From assembly GCF_900142775.1 (NCBI RefSeq), contig NZ_FRCC01000008.1:1-64000 (forward strand): a stretch of 64,000 nt of DNA, written 5' to 3'. This document shows positions 42,007-50,520 of the stretch, piece by piece. The position numbers and the translations under genes were made by a program. The stretch is from Flavobacterium flevense (lineage in GTDB: Bacteria; Bacteroidota; Bacteroidia; Flavobacteriales; Flavobacteriaceae). The notes under the pieces were generated by a model. That model did not search any database. It was given only the letters and a program-made list of their open reading frames with translations, and was not told the origin of the DNA. The stretch's first letter is position 1; each line of letters starts with the position of its first letter.

Positions 42007-43122
42007 ATGATAGACAGGTTTTTAATATCCAATATAGAAAACAGACTCAATAAGGGAAAGATTATTGTCCTTGTTGGTCCACGTCAAGTGGGGAAAACAA
42101 CCTTGGTAAATACATTGTTGAAAGGAACTCCATTTCTTTTTCTTGACGGAGATGATTCAGTTGTTGTAGAAACGCTGTCGAATGCTAATACGGAAACGCT
42201 TAAAAATATTATAGGCGATTATAAATATGTTTTTATTGACGAGGTACAACGCATTCCGAATATTGGTTTGAAATTAAAAATTATCGTAGATCAAATTAAA
42301 GATGTTCAGGTGATTGTGAGTGGTTCTTCGGCTTTTGATATTAATCATGTTACTCAGGAGCCACTTACCGGACGAAAATTTGAGTATCATCTGTATCCTG
42401 TTTCCTGGAATGAATTCGAGAAAAATGTGGGTTACATAAAAGCCCAACAACAATTAGAATTACGCTTGTTATACGGAATGTATCCTGATGTAATTAATAA
42501 TTTAGGGAACGAATATGAAATTCTGAAAAATCTCGTATCGAGTTATTTGTATAAAGATATTTTGAGTTTAGCCGGTATTCGAAAATCAGAAGTTTTAGAG
42601 AAAATTTTGCAGGCATTAGCTTTTCAGGTCGGGAGTGAGGTGAGTTATAATGAAATTGCCCAGCTTGTTGGTGTCGATAAAAATACGGTCAGTAATTATA
42701 TTGATTTGCTTGAAAAAAGTTTTGTGATTTTTAGATTAAACAGCTTTAGTCGCAATCATCGGAATGAAATAAAAGCCAATAAAAAAATCTATTTTTATGA
42801 CAATGGTGTACGTAATATGTTGATAGGGAATTTTAATTTTTTAGAATTCAGACAAGACAAAGGAGCGCTTTGGGAAAATTTTTTAATTTCCGAAAGAATG
42901 AAATTGTTAAGTTATGAAAACAGAAATGCGAAACCCTATTTTTGGCGTACAACCCAGCAACAGGAAGTAGATTATATAGAAGTTGTTGCAGACGACGTAA
43001 ATGCTTTTGAAATTAAATGGAAAGTCAAAAAAGCCAAGCTGCCAAAACCTTTTTCGGATACTTATACCGGGAGTTTTACCATAGTAACAGCCGATAATTT
43101 CAGGGAGTTTTTGAAGGTTTAG
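42007..43122 (+). CDS. AAA ATPase with DUF4143 domain
   Basis: The 371-residue protein has an N-terminal AAA_14 ATPase domain with Walker A GPRQVGKTT (24-32) and Walker B KYVFIDEVQRIP, a helix-turn-helix-like segment (YNEIAQLVGVDKNTVSNYIDLL near 205-226), and a C-terminal DUF4143 domain (FYDNGVRNMLIG, ALWENFLISERM, FWRTTQQQEVDYIE) with a nuclease-like E-x-D-Y-I core. The start at 42007 (MIDRFLIS) is preferred over an upstream TTG that overlaps the promoter box. The cellular role of the family is unknown. Its 3' end overlaps the convergent SRPBCC gene by 23 bases. Confidence 0.9.
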   Translation: MIDRFLISNIENRLNKGKIIVLVGPRQVGKTTLVNTLLKGTPFLFLDGDDSVVVETLSNANTETLKNIIGDYKYVFIDEVQRIPNIGLKLKIIVDQIKDVQVIVSGSSAFDINHVTQEPLTGRKFEYHLYPVSWNEFEKNVGYIKAQQQLELRLLYGMYPDVINNLGNEYEILKNLVSSYLYKDILSLAGIRKSEVLEKILQALAFQVGSEVSYNEIAQLVGVDKNTVSNYIDLLEKSFVIFRLNSFSRNHRNEIKANKKIYFYDNGVRNMLIGNFNFLEFRQDKGALWENFLISERMKLLSYENRNAKPYFWRTTQQQEVDYIEVVADDVNAFEIKWKVKKAKLPKPFSDTYTGSFTIVTADNFREFLKV

Positions 43123-43567
43123 TTTCACTGACTTTTTTCAGGATGTTGTTTCTTTCCAAAAGGAATTGTGTCAAATGTTTTTTCAAAAACAAATAATTAA
43201 ATAGGTTTCCAAATATTCCAAACGGAGTTTTATATTGCAATTTATCACACATTGTGGTGACTCCGTTTATTTCTTCAAAAAAATGTTCATGTTTGAACCA
43301 TTTGAATTTTCCTTCTACCATTTCATCAACAAAATAAGTGTGAAAAACCATATCTGTAATTCGACTTTTATGAGTGAAGTACAATCCAAAATGTTTACCA
43401 CGCCAAGTTACAGTTTCTCCATTGTTGATAAGTCCTGACCTAACGCCAGCGATTGCTTTTTCATCGGTTTGATGCGTTGACTGTTGATGGATATCGATGT
43501 TTCTGGAGTTGTCAAACACAACTTGGATGGGTGCTTTGATTATAGTTGTGAGTAGAATTGTCGTCAT
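43100..43567 (-). CDS. SRPBCC-fold protein, small
   Basis: The 155-residue protein has the START/SRPBCC layout: TTIIKAPIQVVFDNSRNIDIH at the start, a central beta-sheet with FVDEMVEGKFKWFKHEHFFE, and a C-terminal helix. Such proteins bind hydrophobic ligands. It starts directly after the stop of the epimerase gene, so it is the last gene of the GbsR operon. It overlaps the convergent ATPase gene by 23 bases at the 3' end. Confidence 0.85.
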   Translation of the reverse strand: MTTILLTTIIKAPIQVVFDNSRNIDIHQQSTHQTDEKAIAGVRSGLINNGETVTWRGKHFGLYFTHKSRITDMVFHTYFVDEMVEGKFKWFKHEHFFEEINGVTTMCDKLQYKTPFGIFGNLFNYLFLKKHLTQFLLERNNILKKVSETKPSKTP

Positions 43568-44473
43568 TTATACTAAATTTTTTAAAGCCTTTTCTAAGGT
43601 GTCAAATTCAAATTGAAATCCGTTTTGTTGTAGTTTTTTTGGAATCACATTTCTGCTTTTTAAGACCAATTCAGGTTCTGTTCTAATAAGAATAGCCCCC
43701 AATTTTAATAATGTTTCATTTATTGGAACTCCAAAGGGAACTTTAACCGCTTTTCTTAATAGTGCCATGAAGTTTCTGTTTTCAATTGGTTTTGGAGAAA
43801 CAATATTTACAACACCAGTCATTTCTCTTTCGATAATTAATTCGATTGCTCGTGCAAAATCAGTTTCATGAACCCAGCTGATAAATTGATTTCCTTTTCC
43901 TTGTTGTCCGCCAAAGCCGAATTTTGCTAAAGTCTTTAACGGAATAAAAGCGCCACCATGTTTTCCTAAAACGATAGAAGTTCTTAAAGCTGTTTTTATG
44001 GTTTTAGGAGTTTCTGTTTTAAAAAAAGCTTTTTCCCAGGATTGAGCCACATTCATTGAAAAGTCATTGCCAATTTCGCCGTTAATTTCATCCATTTCTT
44101 TATCTAAAGAAAAACGATAAATAGTAGAAGTTGAAGAATTCAGGAAATGCTTCGGTGGATTTTGGCAATTTAAAACGGCTTTGTTTAAAATCTTAGTGCT
44201 TTCAATTCGGGATAACAAGATTTCTTTTTTGTTTTCTTTAGTATAACGACAATCAACGGATTTTCCTGTTAGGTTTATTAAAACAGTTGTATTTTCGAAT
44301 TCTTTTTCCCAGCCTGAAAATGTTTTTGCATTCCAGTTTAGGTATTTAATTCCGTCCTCAATTTTTGTGTTTCCACGGGTTAGAATTATAATTTCTTCAA
44401 ATTTATCTTTGAAATGATTTACTAAAACCTGACCTAAAAATCCTGTTCCTGCTGCGATTATTAGTTTGTTCAT
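43568..44473 (-). CDS. TIGR01777-family epimerase (YfcH-like)
   Basis: The 301-residue protein is an extended SDR with AAGTGFLGQVLVNHF at the N-terminus, LINLTGKSVDCRYT, SSTSTIYRF, and the C-terminal DUF1731 part (VPFGVPINETLLKLGAILI). Activity on a nucleotide sugar or other NAD(P)-dependent substrate is not established. In many bacteria such epimerases pair with a small SRPBCC gene, as here (stop and start are adjacent at 43568/43567). It is the fifth gene of the GbsR operon. Confidence 0.92.
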   Translation of the reverse strand: MNKLIIAAGTGFLGQVLVNHFKDKFEEIIILTRGNTKIEDGIKYLNWNAKTFSGWEKEFENTTVLINLTGKSVDCRYTKENKKEILLSRIESTKILNKAVLNCQNPPKHFLNSSTSTIYRFSLDKEMDEINGEIGNDFSMNVAQSWEKAFFKTETPKTIKTALRTSIVLGKHGGAFIPLKTLAKFGFGGQQGKGNQFISWVHETDFARAIELIIEREMTGVVNIVSPKPIENRNFMALLRKAVKVPFGVPINETLLKLGAILIRTEPELVLKSRNVIPKKLQQNGFQFEFDTLEKALKNLV

Positions 44474-44484
44474 AATGATAAAAT

Positions 44485-45426
44485 TTAATTTTTATTTTCA
44501 AGTTTACTTTTCAATGCACCTAATAGATTGTTTTCAAAATCATTTAGAATAATATGGGTTATATAATTTGCATATGGAGTTAAGTTTGTTTTTAACCTAT
44601 AGTGACATTTCAATTTAAGAATGGTTTTGCTGTTGTTTAGAGGAATTAATTCATAATAAATTCCATCAAAAATCATCGATTTTTCTTTGACAATATTCTT
44701 TATAGTTAGATTTTGATTTAAATTTGACTTTGAAAAATTTATCGCAAAACCTAGTTTTCTTTCATGAATTGTTTCTATTACATTTTCATGTAAGATTAAA
44801 CCATTATCAAAATATCCAAGACGAATGTTGTTTATAGAATCGTATGTTGAATGTACTGGTTTTGGAACGCCTAAATAATTGATTAAACTGGTTTGTGTAA
44901 ATTTGGACAAGTTTGGAACTTCATGTAAACATTTCCAAATATTACTCGAGCTAGCATTTATTTCTATTTGATTTTGAACCAAATGATTGCTTTCTTCTTT
45001 TTGACTGTTTTTCTCCATTACCCCTAAAATAAGAGGTAAAAACACAAATGGTAAATAGTTTTTATTTGTATCAGTATTTTTACTGTTTAAAATTCTGTTT
45101 CTAAAATACAAACTGACTAAAACGCTTACTATTAAATAAGGAATACCTATAATCACAAAACAAATAAGTTCTTCAATTTTTGTTATCACAGCAATTGTAA
45201 GAAATAATAAGGTTGAAATAATGGGTAAACTTATAGATTTATATATGTTTTCTGTAAAGTTTTTATTTCCAAATACAAAAGGCAAATAACCAGAAATAAT
45301 TGGAGTAATAATTAAATAGCTTATTGAATTTATTTCTATAACATCCCATTCTGCCAAATAACGTACAATTAATGAATATATAACACTCACAATTAGTCCG
45401 CTGTAGGTTTTTATATTGATTTTCAT
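44485..45426 (-). CDS. Membrane protein with C-terminal SRPBCC domain
   Basis: The 313-residue protein starts with four to five transmembrane helices (about residues 7-120), then a charged linker, then a lipid-binding-type SRPBCC domain from about 150 to the end (NQIEINASSSNIWKCLHEVP at its start). It is not a recognised named family. It overlaps the DUF2071 gene upstream by 4 bases (ATGA), and the epimerase follows after 11 bases, so it is an integral operon member. Confidence 0.8.
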   Translation of the reverse strand: MKINIKTYSGLIVSVIYSLIVRYLAEWDVIEINSISYLIITPIISGYLPFVFGNKNFTENIYKSISLPIISTLLFLTIAVITKIEELICFVIIGIPYLIVSVLVSLYFRNRILNSKNTDTNKNYLPFVFLPLILGVMEKNSQKEESNHLVQNQIEINASSSNIWKCLHEVPNLSKFTQTSLINYLGVPKPVHSTYDSINNIRLGYFDNGLILHENVIETIHERKLGFAINFSKSNLNQNLTIKNIVKEKSMIFDGIYYELIPLNNSKTILKLKCHYRLKTNLTPYANYITHIILNDFENNLLGALKSKLENKN

Positions 45427-46136
45427 AATCTAATCTTTTTCTTATTTTCAACTGTGATTTTTGAGCCCTTGGCTAAGAATACGGAAATGGGCTTTGTTTC
45501 GTTGAAAAAAATAAAATCTTTTCCATAGTTGTTTTCAAAATCCACCTCAATTTTATAATTGATTATTTCAAATTGTTCCCATCGTGGATGTGTAACTTCA
45601 TATTCAAAAGTCGTGTTTTCATCATATTTGGTATAACCAAAATAATGTTCAGTAATAAATTCGGCTTCAGAATTTAATTCGATAGCTGACTGATCTAATT
45701 TAGTTTCCAATTGAATAGAATTCCACTTATTGTCATTTTTCCATTCATAAACAAATGTCCTTGAGAATCCATTTTCATTAACAGCATGCCTCATTTTGTT
45801 TGTTTGATAATGTTCTTTGTACAAAGTGTTTGCTATGAAAGTTATTGCTGTTTTTGGAACAATTTCTTTTATAAAAACTACACCACGTTTCCATTCATCA
45901 TTCTCAAATCGTTTGACATAAAATCTAAGATTTACTTCTTCGAAGTTGGTGTGAAACGGAATTTTAAAACCCAATACTTTAGTGTTGTTGAACATAAAGT
46001 CCACCAAGCTAACGTAACATTTGTCATTCCATAAATCTATTTCAGTTCCCTTTGGTAGATATTTACTTAGCATTTTAGGATTAATTTCATAATTGATTAA
46101 TGCTAAATTGTTCCAGTTTGCAGTTAAGAAACTCAT
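45423..46136 (-). CDS. DUF2071 (YqjF-like) protein
   Basis: The 237-residue protein has the DUF2071 pattern: WNNLALINYEINPKMLSKYL, then LWNDKCYVSLVDFMFNN, VNLRFYVKR and GVVFIKEIVP. It shares the acetoacetate-decarboxylase-like beta fold. Function is unknown. It overlaps both neighbours by 4 bases, showing translational coupling in the operon. Confidence 0.9.
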   Translation of the reverse strand: MSFLTANWNNLALINYEINPKMLSKYLPKGTEIDLWNDKCYVSLVDFMFNNTKVLGFKIPFHTNFEEVNLRFYVKRFENDEWKRGVVFIKEIVPKTAITFIANTLYKEHYQTNKMRHAVNENGFSRTFVYEWKNDNKWNSIQLETKLDQSAIELNSEAEFITEHYFGYTKYDENTTFEYEVTHPRWEQFEIINYKIEVDFENNYGKDFIFFNETKPISVFLAKGSKITVENKKKIRL

Positions 46137-46480
46137 TTGTTTCTTTTTTTATAGATTATTATTGAAAGATAAATTGCTAAAACGGGTGGAATAAATAGTA
46201 AGATAAAGTACAAAATATCGCTACTCAGAAATAAACCATTGAAAAGCCATATCGCAAAAAAAAGTATTACTGATATAATGTAGATTTGAAGCATTTTATC
46301 CTTTGGTTCATGAATTGACATTTTGGTACCAATAATAACTTGGAATAATCCCGTAAGTATCGTGAATAATAATCCATAGCCAACAAGATTTCCAAAACTT
46401 TGGTTCGTTAGATATCCAAGTAAAATAAGTAGTGTTGGAATTCCAATAAAAAAATAATTTAGGTAGTTTATATTTTTCAT
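46133..46480 (-). CDS. Small four-helix membrane protein, hypothetical
   Basis: The 115-residue protein has four hydrophobic segments (near 8-23, 31-50, 67-86 and 90-108) and a basic end (YKKRNK). No family is recognised. It overlaps the DUF2071 gene by 4 bases. A palindromic site identical in its arms to that upstream of gbsR lies 19-44 bases before its start, so it may be separately controlled. Confidence 0.75.
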   Translation of the reverse strand: MKNINYLNYFFIGIPTLLILLGYLTNQSFGNLVGYGLLFTILTGLFQVIIGTKMSIHEPKDKMLQIYIISVILFFAIWLFNGLFLSSDILYFILLFIPPVLAIYLSIIIYKKRNK

Positions 46481-46498
46481 GTTTATTTTTTTTGTTTT

Positions 46499-46524
46499 AA
46501 ACTTTCAGAAAAAAATGAAAGTTT
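46499..46524. promoter_or_regulatory. GbsR operator candidate, internal site
   Basis: AAACTTTCA at 46499-46507 and TGAAAGTTT at 46516-46524 form a perfect 9-bp inverted repeat with an 8-base spacer. It lies between gbsR and the next operon gene. The same arms and spacer length recur at 47095-47120. No promoter box was found near this copy. Confidence 0.75.
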
Positions 46525-46543
46525 TGATTAAATTTTTTTAATT

Positions 46544-47047
46544 CTATTTCATAAATTTAACTACTAGTTTGGTTAACCAGTTGTCTTTGTATTCGGTGAT
46601 TTTATCTAAAACGTTATCTGCTTTTAATACAAAATCATACAGTTTAGTAGTTTGCGATACAAAATGTTTTTCCTCTTCAGTTGTATTCGCTTCAATTGAT
46701 GAAACTTCTTTTAAAACTTTTAAGGCTGGTTTTATTTCTCGTTTGCTTCTTTCTCTGGAAATTTTAACAGCTAGTTCATCCAAATCTTTTTCGGCAGTGA
46801 AAAATTCTCTTCTTTCTCCTACCTTGTATTCTTTGTAAACAATTCCCCAATCCATTAAAGCACGTAAGTTCATGCTGGCATTTCCGCGAGAAATTTGCAA
46901 TTCATCCATAATGTCTTCCATAGAAACTGCTTCATTCGAGATCATTAATAAAGCATGGATTTGCGCCATGGTTTTATTAATTCCCCATTGAGATCCTAAG
47001 GCTCCCCATGTTTGAACGAATTTATTTTTTGCTTCTTTGAATTCCAT
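46544..47047 (-). CDS. GbsR/MarR-family transcription regulator
   Basis: The 167-residue protein belongs to the GbsR class (opening FVQTWGALGSQWGINKTMAQIHALL). A winged helix-turn-helix (SMEDIMDELQISRGNASMNL) is followed by a basic wing (KVGERREFF). It has a C-terminal coiled helix. It probably controls its own operon: perfect inverted repeats with the same 9-bp arms lie upstream and downstream, and the upstream one overlaps the promoter. The ligand is unknown; GbsR relatives sense choline in Bacillus. Confidence 0.93.
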   Translation of the reverse strand: MEFKEAKNKFVQTWGALGSQWGINKTMAQIHALLMISNEAVSMEDIMDELQISRGNASMNLRALMDWGIVYKEYKVGERREFFTAEKDLDELAVKISRERSKREIKPALKVLKEVSSIEANTTEEEKHFVSQTTKLYDFVLKADNVLDKITEYKDNWLTKLVVKFMK

Positions 47048-47073
47048 TTTAGATTAATTTCCTTTTCTTGAAA

Positions 47074-47120
47074 CAAAGATATATAAAAGTTTTTAAACTT
47101 TCAAAAATAAATGAAAGTTT
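47074..47120 (-). promoter_or_regulatory. Promoter and operator of the gbsR operon
   Basis: On the minus strand TATCTTTG (47081-47074) is a -7 box, and TTTG (47105-47102) lies 20 bases upstream as -33. The operator arms AAACTTTCA (47095-47103) and TGAAAGTTT (47112-47120), with an 8-base spacer, cover the -33 element. This arrangement is what autorepression would require. Confidence 0.75.
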
Positions 47121-47185
47121 ATTTAATGTGTTCTATTTGAATGAATTGTTTATGTTTGGCTTATATAACACAAATTTTTAAAGTG

Positions 47186-47229
47186 TTGTAACTGTTTTTT
47201 AGTTACAAATATAATAAATGCTATCTTTG
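47186..47229 (+). promoter_or_regulatory. hicAB promoter with inverted repeat
   Basis: TATCTTTG at 47222-47229 matches the -7 consensus. TTGTAACT (47186-47193) and AGTTACAA (47201-47208) form a perfect 8-bp inverted repeat over the -33 region, a likely HicB operator. The box ends 1 base before the hicA ATG, so either the transcript is leaderless or another box is used. Confidence 0.55.
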
Positions 47230-47230
47230 T

Positions 47231-47473
47231 ATGAGTAAAGTTGAAAAGTTAATAGAGAAATTAAAATCAAAACCAAAAGATTTTACTTGGGACGAAATGC
47301 TTAAAGTATTGAAGCATTTTGGATTTGAACAAATGGCACAAGGAAAAACGGGTGGTTCGAGGCGAAAATTTGTAAATAGCGAAAAACAGATTATTAGTTT
47401 GCACGAACCACATCCGCAAAAAGTATTAAAATCCTATCAATTGGATATCATTATTGATTATTTAAAATTGTAG
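47231..47473 (+). CDS. hicA: HicA-family toxin
   Basis: The 80-residue protein fits the HicA dsRNA-binding-like fold of mRNA interferases (DFTWDEMLKVLKHFGFEQ, GGSRRKF, then LHEPHPQKVLKSYQL). In classical HicA the catalytic histidine is in GSH; here the motif reads GSR. A histidine in LHEPHP may take over, as in what I believe is a widespread subfamily. It is followed after 3 bases by hicB, the usual pair. Confidence 0.88.
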   Translation: MSKVEKLIEKLKSKPKDFTWDEMLKVLKHFGFEQMAQGKTGGSRRKFVNSEKQIISLHEPHPQKVLKSYQLDIIIDYLKL

Positions 47474-47476
47474 AAA

Positions 47477-47827
47477 ATGAAAAATTATTTAGAATATAAA
47501 GGATATGTTGGAACAGTTGAATTTTCAGCCGAGGACAAAATCTTCTTTGGTAAAATTCAAGGAATAAATGATTTGGTAACTTTTGAAGGTGCTTCAGTTG
47601 ATGAATTAGAAAAATCTTTTCAAGAATCAATTCTTGATTATTTAGAAACTTGTGCTGCTTTAAATAAAGCGCCGGAAAAAGTTTTTAAAGGTTCTTTTAA
47701 TGTTCGTGTGTCACAGGAATTACATCAAAAAACAGCTCTTTTAGCTTATAAAAAAGGATTGAACCTGAACGATGTTGTTAAAAAAGCATTGAATTATATT
47801 GTAAAGCACGAAGAAGTTTTAGGATAA
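47477..47827 (+). CDS. hicB: HicB-family antitoxin
   Basis: The 116-residue protein has the partially degraded RNase H-like HicB fold (YKGYVGTVEFSAEDKIFFGK and VDELEKSFQESILDYL) and a C-terminal ribbon-helix-helix DNA-binding segment (FNVRVSQELHQKTALLAYKK). It should neutralise HicA and repress the operon, probably through the inverted repeat at 47186-47208. A strong terminator follows. Confidence 0.92.
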   Translation: MKNYLEYKGYVGTVEFSAEDKIFFGKIQGINDLVTFEGASVDELEKSFQESILDYLETCAALNKAPEKVFKGSFNVRVSQELHQKTALLAYKKGLNLNDVVKKALNYIVKHEEVLG

Positions 47828-47857
47828 AAAAACCGAAGCATCTCTACTTCGGTTTTT
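47828..47857. terminator. Terminator between hicB and dcp
   Basis: A perfect 11-bp stem (47828-47838 with 47847-47857; arm AAAAACCGAAG) with an 8-base loop lies between convergent genes. A-rich and T-rich flanks allow termination in both directions. Confidence 0.9.
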
Positions 47858-47903
47858 ATCTGTAATCTGAATTCTATCCCAATACTTCGGAACTGCAATC
47901 TTT

Positions 47904-49931
47904 TTAAATCAATCCTGCCCTTTTCAATAAAGCATCCGGTTTTGGTTCCTGACCTCTAAAACGTTTGTATAACGTCATTGGGTGTTCAGTACCACCTTTA
48001 GACAATACATTTTCTTTGAATTTGGTTGCAATTTCTTTGTTGAAAATACCGTTTTCTTTAAAGTATTCAAAAGCATCGGCATCCAGAACTTCAGCCCATT
48101 TATAACTGTAATATCCGGAAGAATAACCACCTTGAAAAATATGAGAAAACGCCGTACTCATAGCGTTTTCGGCAACGTCCGGATATAATTGGGTGTTTTT
48201 AAATTGTTCGGTTTCAAAAACTTTTAAATCTGTAATACTGCTTGGATCTTGTCCATGCCATGCCATATCCAACAATCCAAAACTCAACTGGCGTAACGTA
48301 GCCAAACCTTCCTGAAAACTGGCACTTTCTTTAATTTTTTCTACGTATTCCTGCGGAATTACTTCGCCTGTTTGGTAATGTGTTGCGAATAAAGCCAGAG
48401 CTTCCGGTTCGTAACACCAGTTTTCCATTACCTGACTTGGTAATTCCACAAAATCCCAATATACCGATGTTCCGGACAAACTTGGATACGTAGTATTGGC
48501 AAGCATTCCGTGTAAACCGTGTCCAAATTCGTGAAACAAAGTAGTTACTTCGTTAAAAGTTAACAATGATGGTTTAGTTTCAGTAGGTTTTGTAAAGTTG
48601 CAAACATTCGAAATATGTGGTCTTTCGTTTTGTCCGTCTTTAACATATTGTGATTTGAATGAAGTCATCCAGGCACCGTTACGTTTTCCTTTTCTTGGAA
48701 AAAAATCGGCATAGAAAATGGAAATTAAGTTGTTGTTTTCGTCTGTAACTTCATAGGTCATCACTTCTTCGTGGTATTTTTCAATGTCAAATACTTCGGT
48801 AAAAGTGAGTCCAAATAATTTTCCGGCAATGGTAAATGCTCCTTTTAAAACTTTCTCTAATTGAAAATAAGGTTTAAGTTTTTCGTCATCTAAATTAAAT
48901 AATTGCTGTTTTAATTTTTCCGAATAATAAGCACCATCCCATTTTTCTAATTGTTCGATTCCGTCTAATTCTTTTGCAAAAGCGGTTAATTGTTTAAATT
49001 CTTTTAAAGCGGCAGGTTTGGCTTTCGCCAATAAATCATTTTCAAAAGCCATTACTTTTTCAGGACTTTCGGCCATGCGTTCTTCCAGAACAAAATGTGC
49101 ATGCGTTTTATATCCTAATAAATTTGCTCTTTGCTGACGTAGTTTTACAATTTTCAAAACAATTTCCTCATTGTTAAATTCATTGTTCTGAAAACTTCTT
49201 GCGCCAAAAGCAATTGCCATTTTTTTACGCAATTCTCTGTTGTCTGCATACGTCATAAACGGAAGATAGCTTGGATGATCCAGCGTGAAAATCCAGCCTT
49301 CTTTTTCCTGGGCTTTCGCCAAAGAACGGGCGGCTTCAACAGTTCCTTCCGGTAATCCCGCTAAATCCTTTTCATCCGTTAAATGCATTTCGAATGCATT
49401 GGTTTCAGCCAAAACATTTTCACCAAATTGCAAACTCAACTTCGATAATTCTTTGTCAATTTCGCGCAATTGGTTTTTCTTGTCTTCGGACAAATTGGCT
49501 CCGTTTCGGGAAAAACTTTTGTATTTTTTATCTAAAAGTGTCGCTTGCTCAGTGCTTAAGTTTAAAGCATCTTTTTGTTCGTAAACTGTTTTTACTCGAG
49601 CAAATAAATCAGCATTTAGCCTGATGTCATTTCCAAATTCAGATAATAAAGGCGAAACTTCCTGAGCAATTTTTTGCATTTCGTCATTCGTTTCTGCCGA
49701 ATTCAAATTAAAAAAAATGCTTGAAAGACGGTCCAAAACATCGCCACTAAAATCCATGGCTTCAATAGTGTTTTGAAATGTAGGCGCTTCGGGATTATTT
49801 ACAATAGCATCAATTTCGGCTTTCGCCAAAGAAATGGCTTCCTGAAAAGCAGGAAAATAATCTTCAATTTTTATTTGCGAAAAAGGAGCGGTATTGTGTT
49901 TAGTATCAAAATAGTGTGTTAAGATGCTCAT
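47904..49931 (-). CDS. dcp: M3-family metallopeptidase (peptidyl-dipeptidase Dcp)
   Basis: The 675-residue protein has the zinc motif HEFGHGLHG (His467, Glu468, His471) and the family region SLSGTSVYWDFVELPSQVME. Length and sequence match bacterial Dcp/oligopeptidase A enzymes, which cleave dipeptides or short fragments from peptides. No signal peptide is visible, so it is probably cytoplasmic. It lies downstream of purE but is separated by a 109-base intergenic stretch with its own words. Confidence 0.95.
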   Translation of the reverse strand: MSILTHYFDTKHNTAPFSQIKIEDYFPAFQEAISLAKAEIDAIVNNPEAPTFQNTIEAMDFSGDVLDRLSSIFFNLNSAETNDEMQKIAQEVSPLLSEFGNDIRLNADLFARVKTVYEQKDALNLSTEQATLLDKKYKSFSRNGANLSEDKKNQLREIDKELSKLSLQFGENVLAETNAFEMHLTDEKDLAGLPEGTVEAARSLAKAQEKEGWIFTLDHPSYLPFMTYADNRELRKKMAIAFGARSFQNNEFNNEEIVLKIVKLRQQRANLLGYKTHAHFVLEERMAESPEKVMAFENDLLAKAKPAALKEFKQLTAFAKELDGIEQLEKWDGAYYSEKLKQQLFNLDDEKLKPYFQLEKVLKGAFTIAGKLFGLTFTEVFDIEKYHEEVMTYEVTDENNNLISIFYADFFPRKGKRNGAWMTSFKSQYVKDGQNERPHISNVCNFTKPTETKPSLLTFNEVTTLFHEFGHGLHGMLANTTYPSLSGTSVYWDFVELPSQVMENWCYEPEALALFATHYQTGEVIPQEYVEKIKESASFQEGLATLRQLSFGLLDMAWHGQDPSSITDLKVFETEQFKNTQLYPDVAENAMSTAFSHIFQGGYSSGYYSYKWAEVLDADAFEYFKENGIFNKEIATKFKENVLSKGGTEHPMTLYKRFRGQEPKPDALLKRAGLI

Positions 49932-49945
49932 ATGGAATAGGTGTT

Positions 49946-50027
49946 GTTACGCAAAGATTCACAAAGGAAACTGATAAAGAGATACATTTTTTTGTGAACC
50001 TCTGTGCTTTCTTTGCGAATCTCTGGG
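49946..50027. repeat. Intergenic inverted words before dcp
   Basis: GTTACGCAAAGATTCACAAAGG at the left is echoed in inverted form by TTTGTGAACCTCTGTG and CTTTCTTTGCGAATCTCTGG on the right. Pairing is partial. It resembles words I recall between genes of other flavobacteria and is listed with the other microrepeat loci. Confidence 0.4.
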
Positions 50028-50040
50028 AAATTATATTTTA

Positions 50041-50520
50041 TTATTTCAAACTTTCCGAAGCTTTGATAACGGCTTCTTTTAAGCTTAATTTGTAAGCAAT
50101 GATTTTGTTTAAAACGTCTGCATTAGCACTACCGATGATTTGTGCGGCAAGAATTCCGGCATTTTTTGCTCCGTTTAAAGCTACTGTAGCCACAGGAACG
50201 CCACCCGGCATTTGTAAAATCGATAAAACGGAATCCCATCCATCGATAGAATTGCTTGATTTTACCGGAACTCCAATTACAGGAAGCGGCGACATCGAAG
50301 CAACCATTCCAGGTAAATGAGCTGCGCCACCTGCTCCGGCAATAATTACCGAAATCCCACGGGTATGTGCATTATTACTAAAATCAAATAATTTTTCAGG
50401 TGTTCTGTGAGCCGAAACAATATCTACTTCTGTTTCGATTCCAAATTCTTTTAATATGTTGATGGCATCCTGCATAACTGGCATGTCAGAGATGCTTCCC
50501 ATGATTACGGCTACTTTCAT
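50041..50520 (-). CDS. purE: 5-(carboxyamino)imidazole ribonucleotide mutase
   Basis: PurE rearranges N5-CAIR to CAIR in purine synthesis. The 159-residue protein has VAVIMGSISDMPVMQDA, VDIVSAHRTPEKLFDF and IIAGAGGAAHLPGMVAS, all class I PurE motifs with the conserved serine and histidine. It lies 56 bases after purK on the same strand, so it belongs to the same transcript. Confidence 0.97.
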   Translation of the reverse strand: MKVAVIMGSISDMPVMQDAINILKEFGIETEVDIVSAHRTPEKLFDFSNNAHTRGISVIIAGAGGAAHLPGMVASMSPLPVIGVPVKSSNSIDGWDSVLSILQMPGGVPVATVALNGAKNAGILAAQIIGSANADVLNKIIAYKLSLKEAVIKASESLK

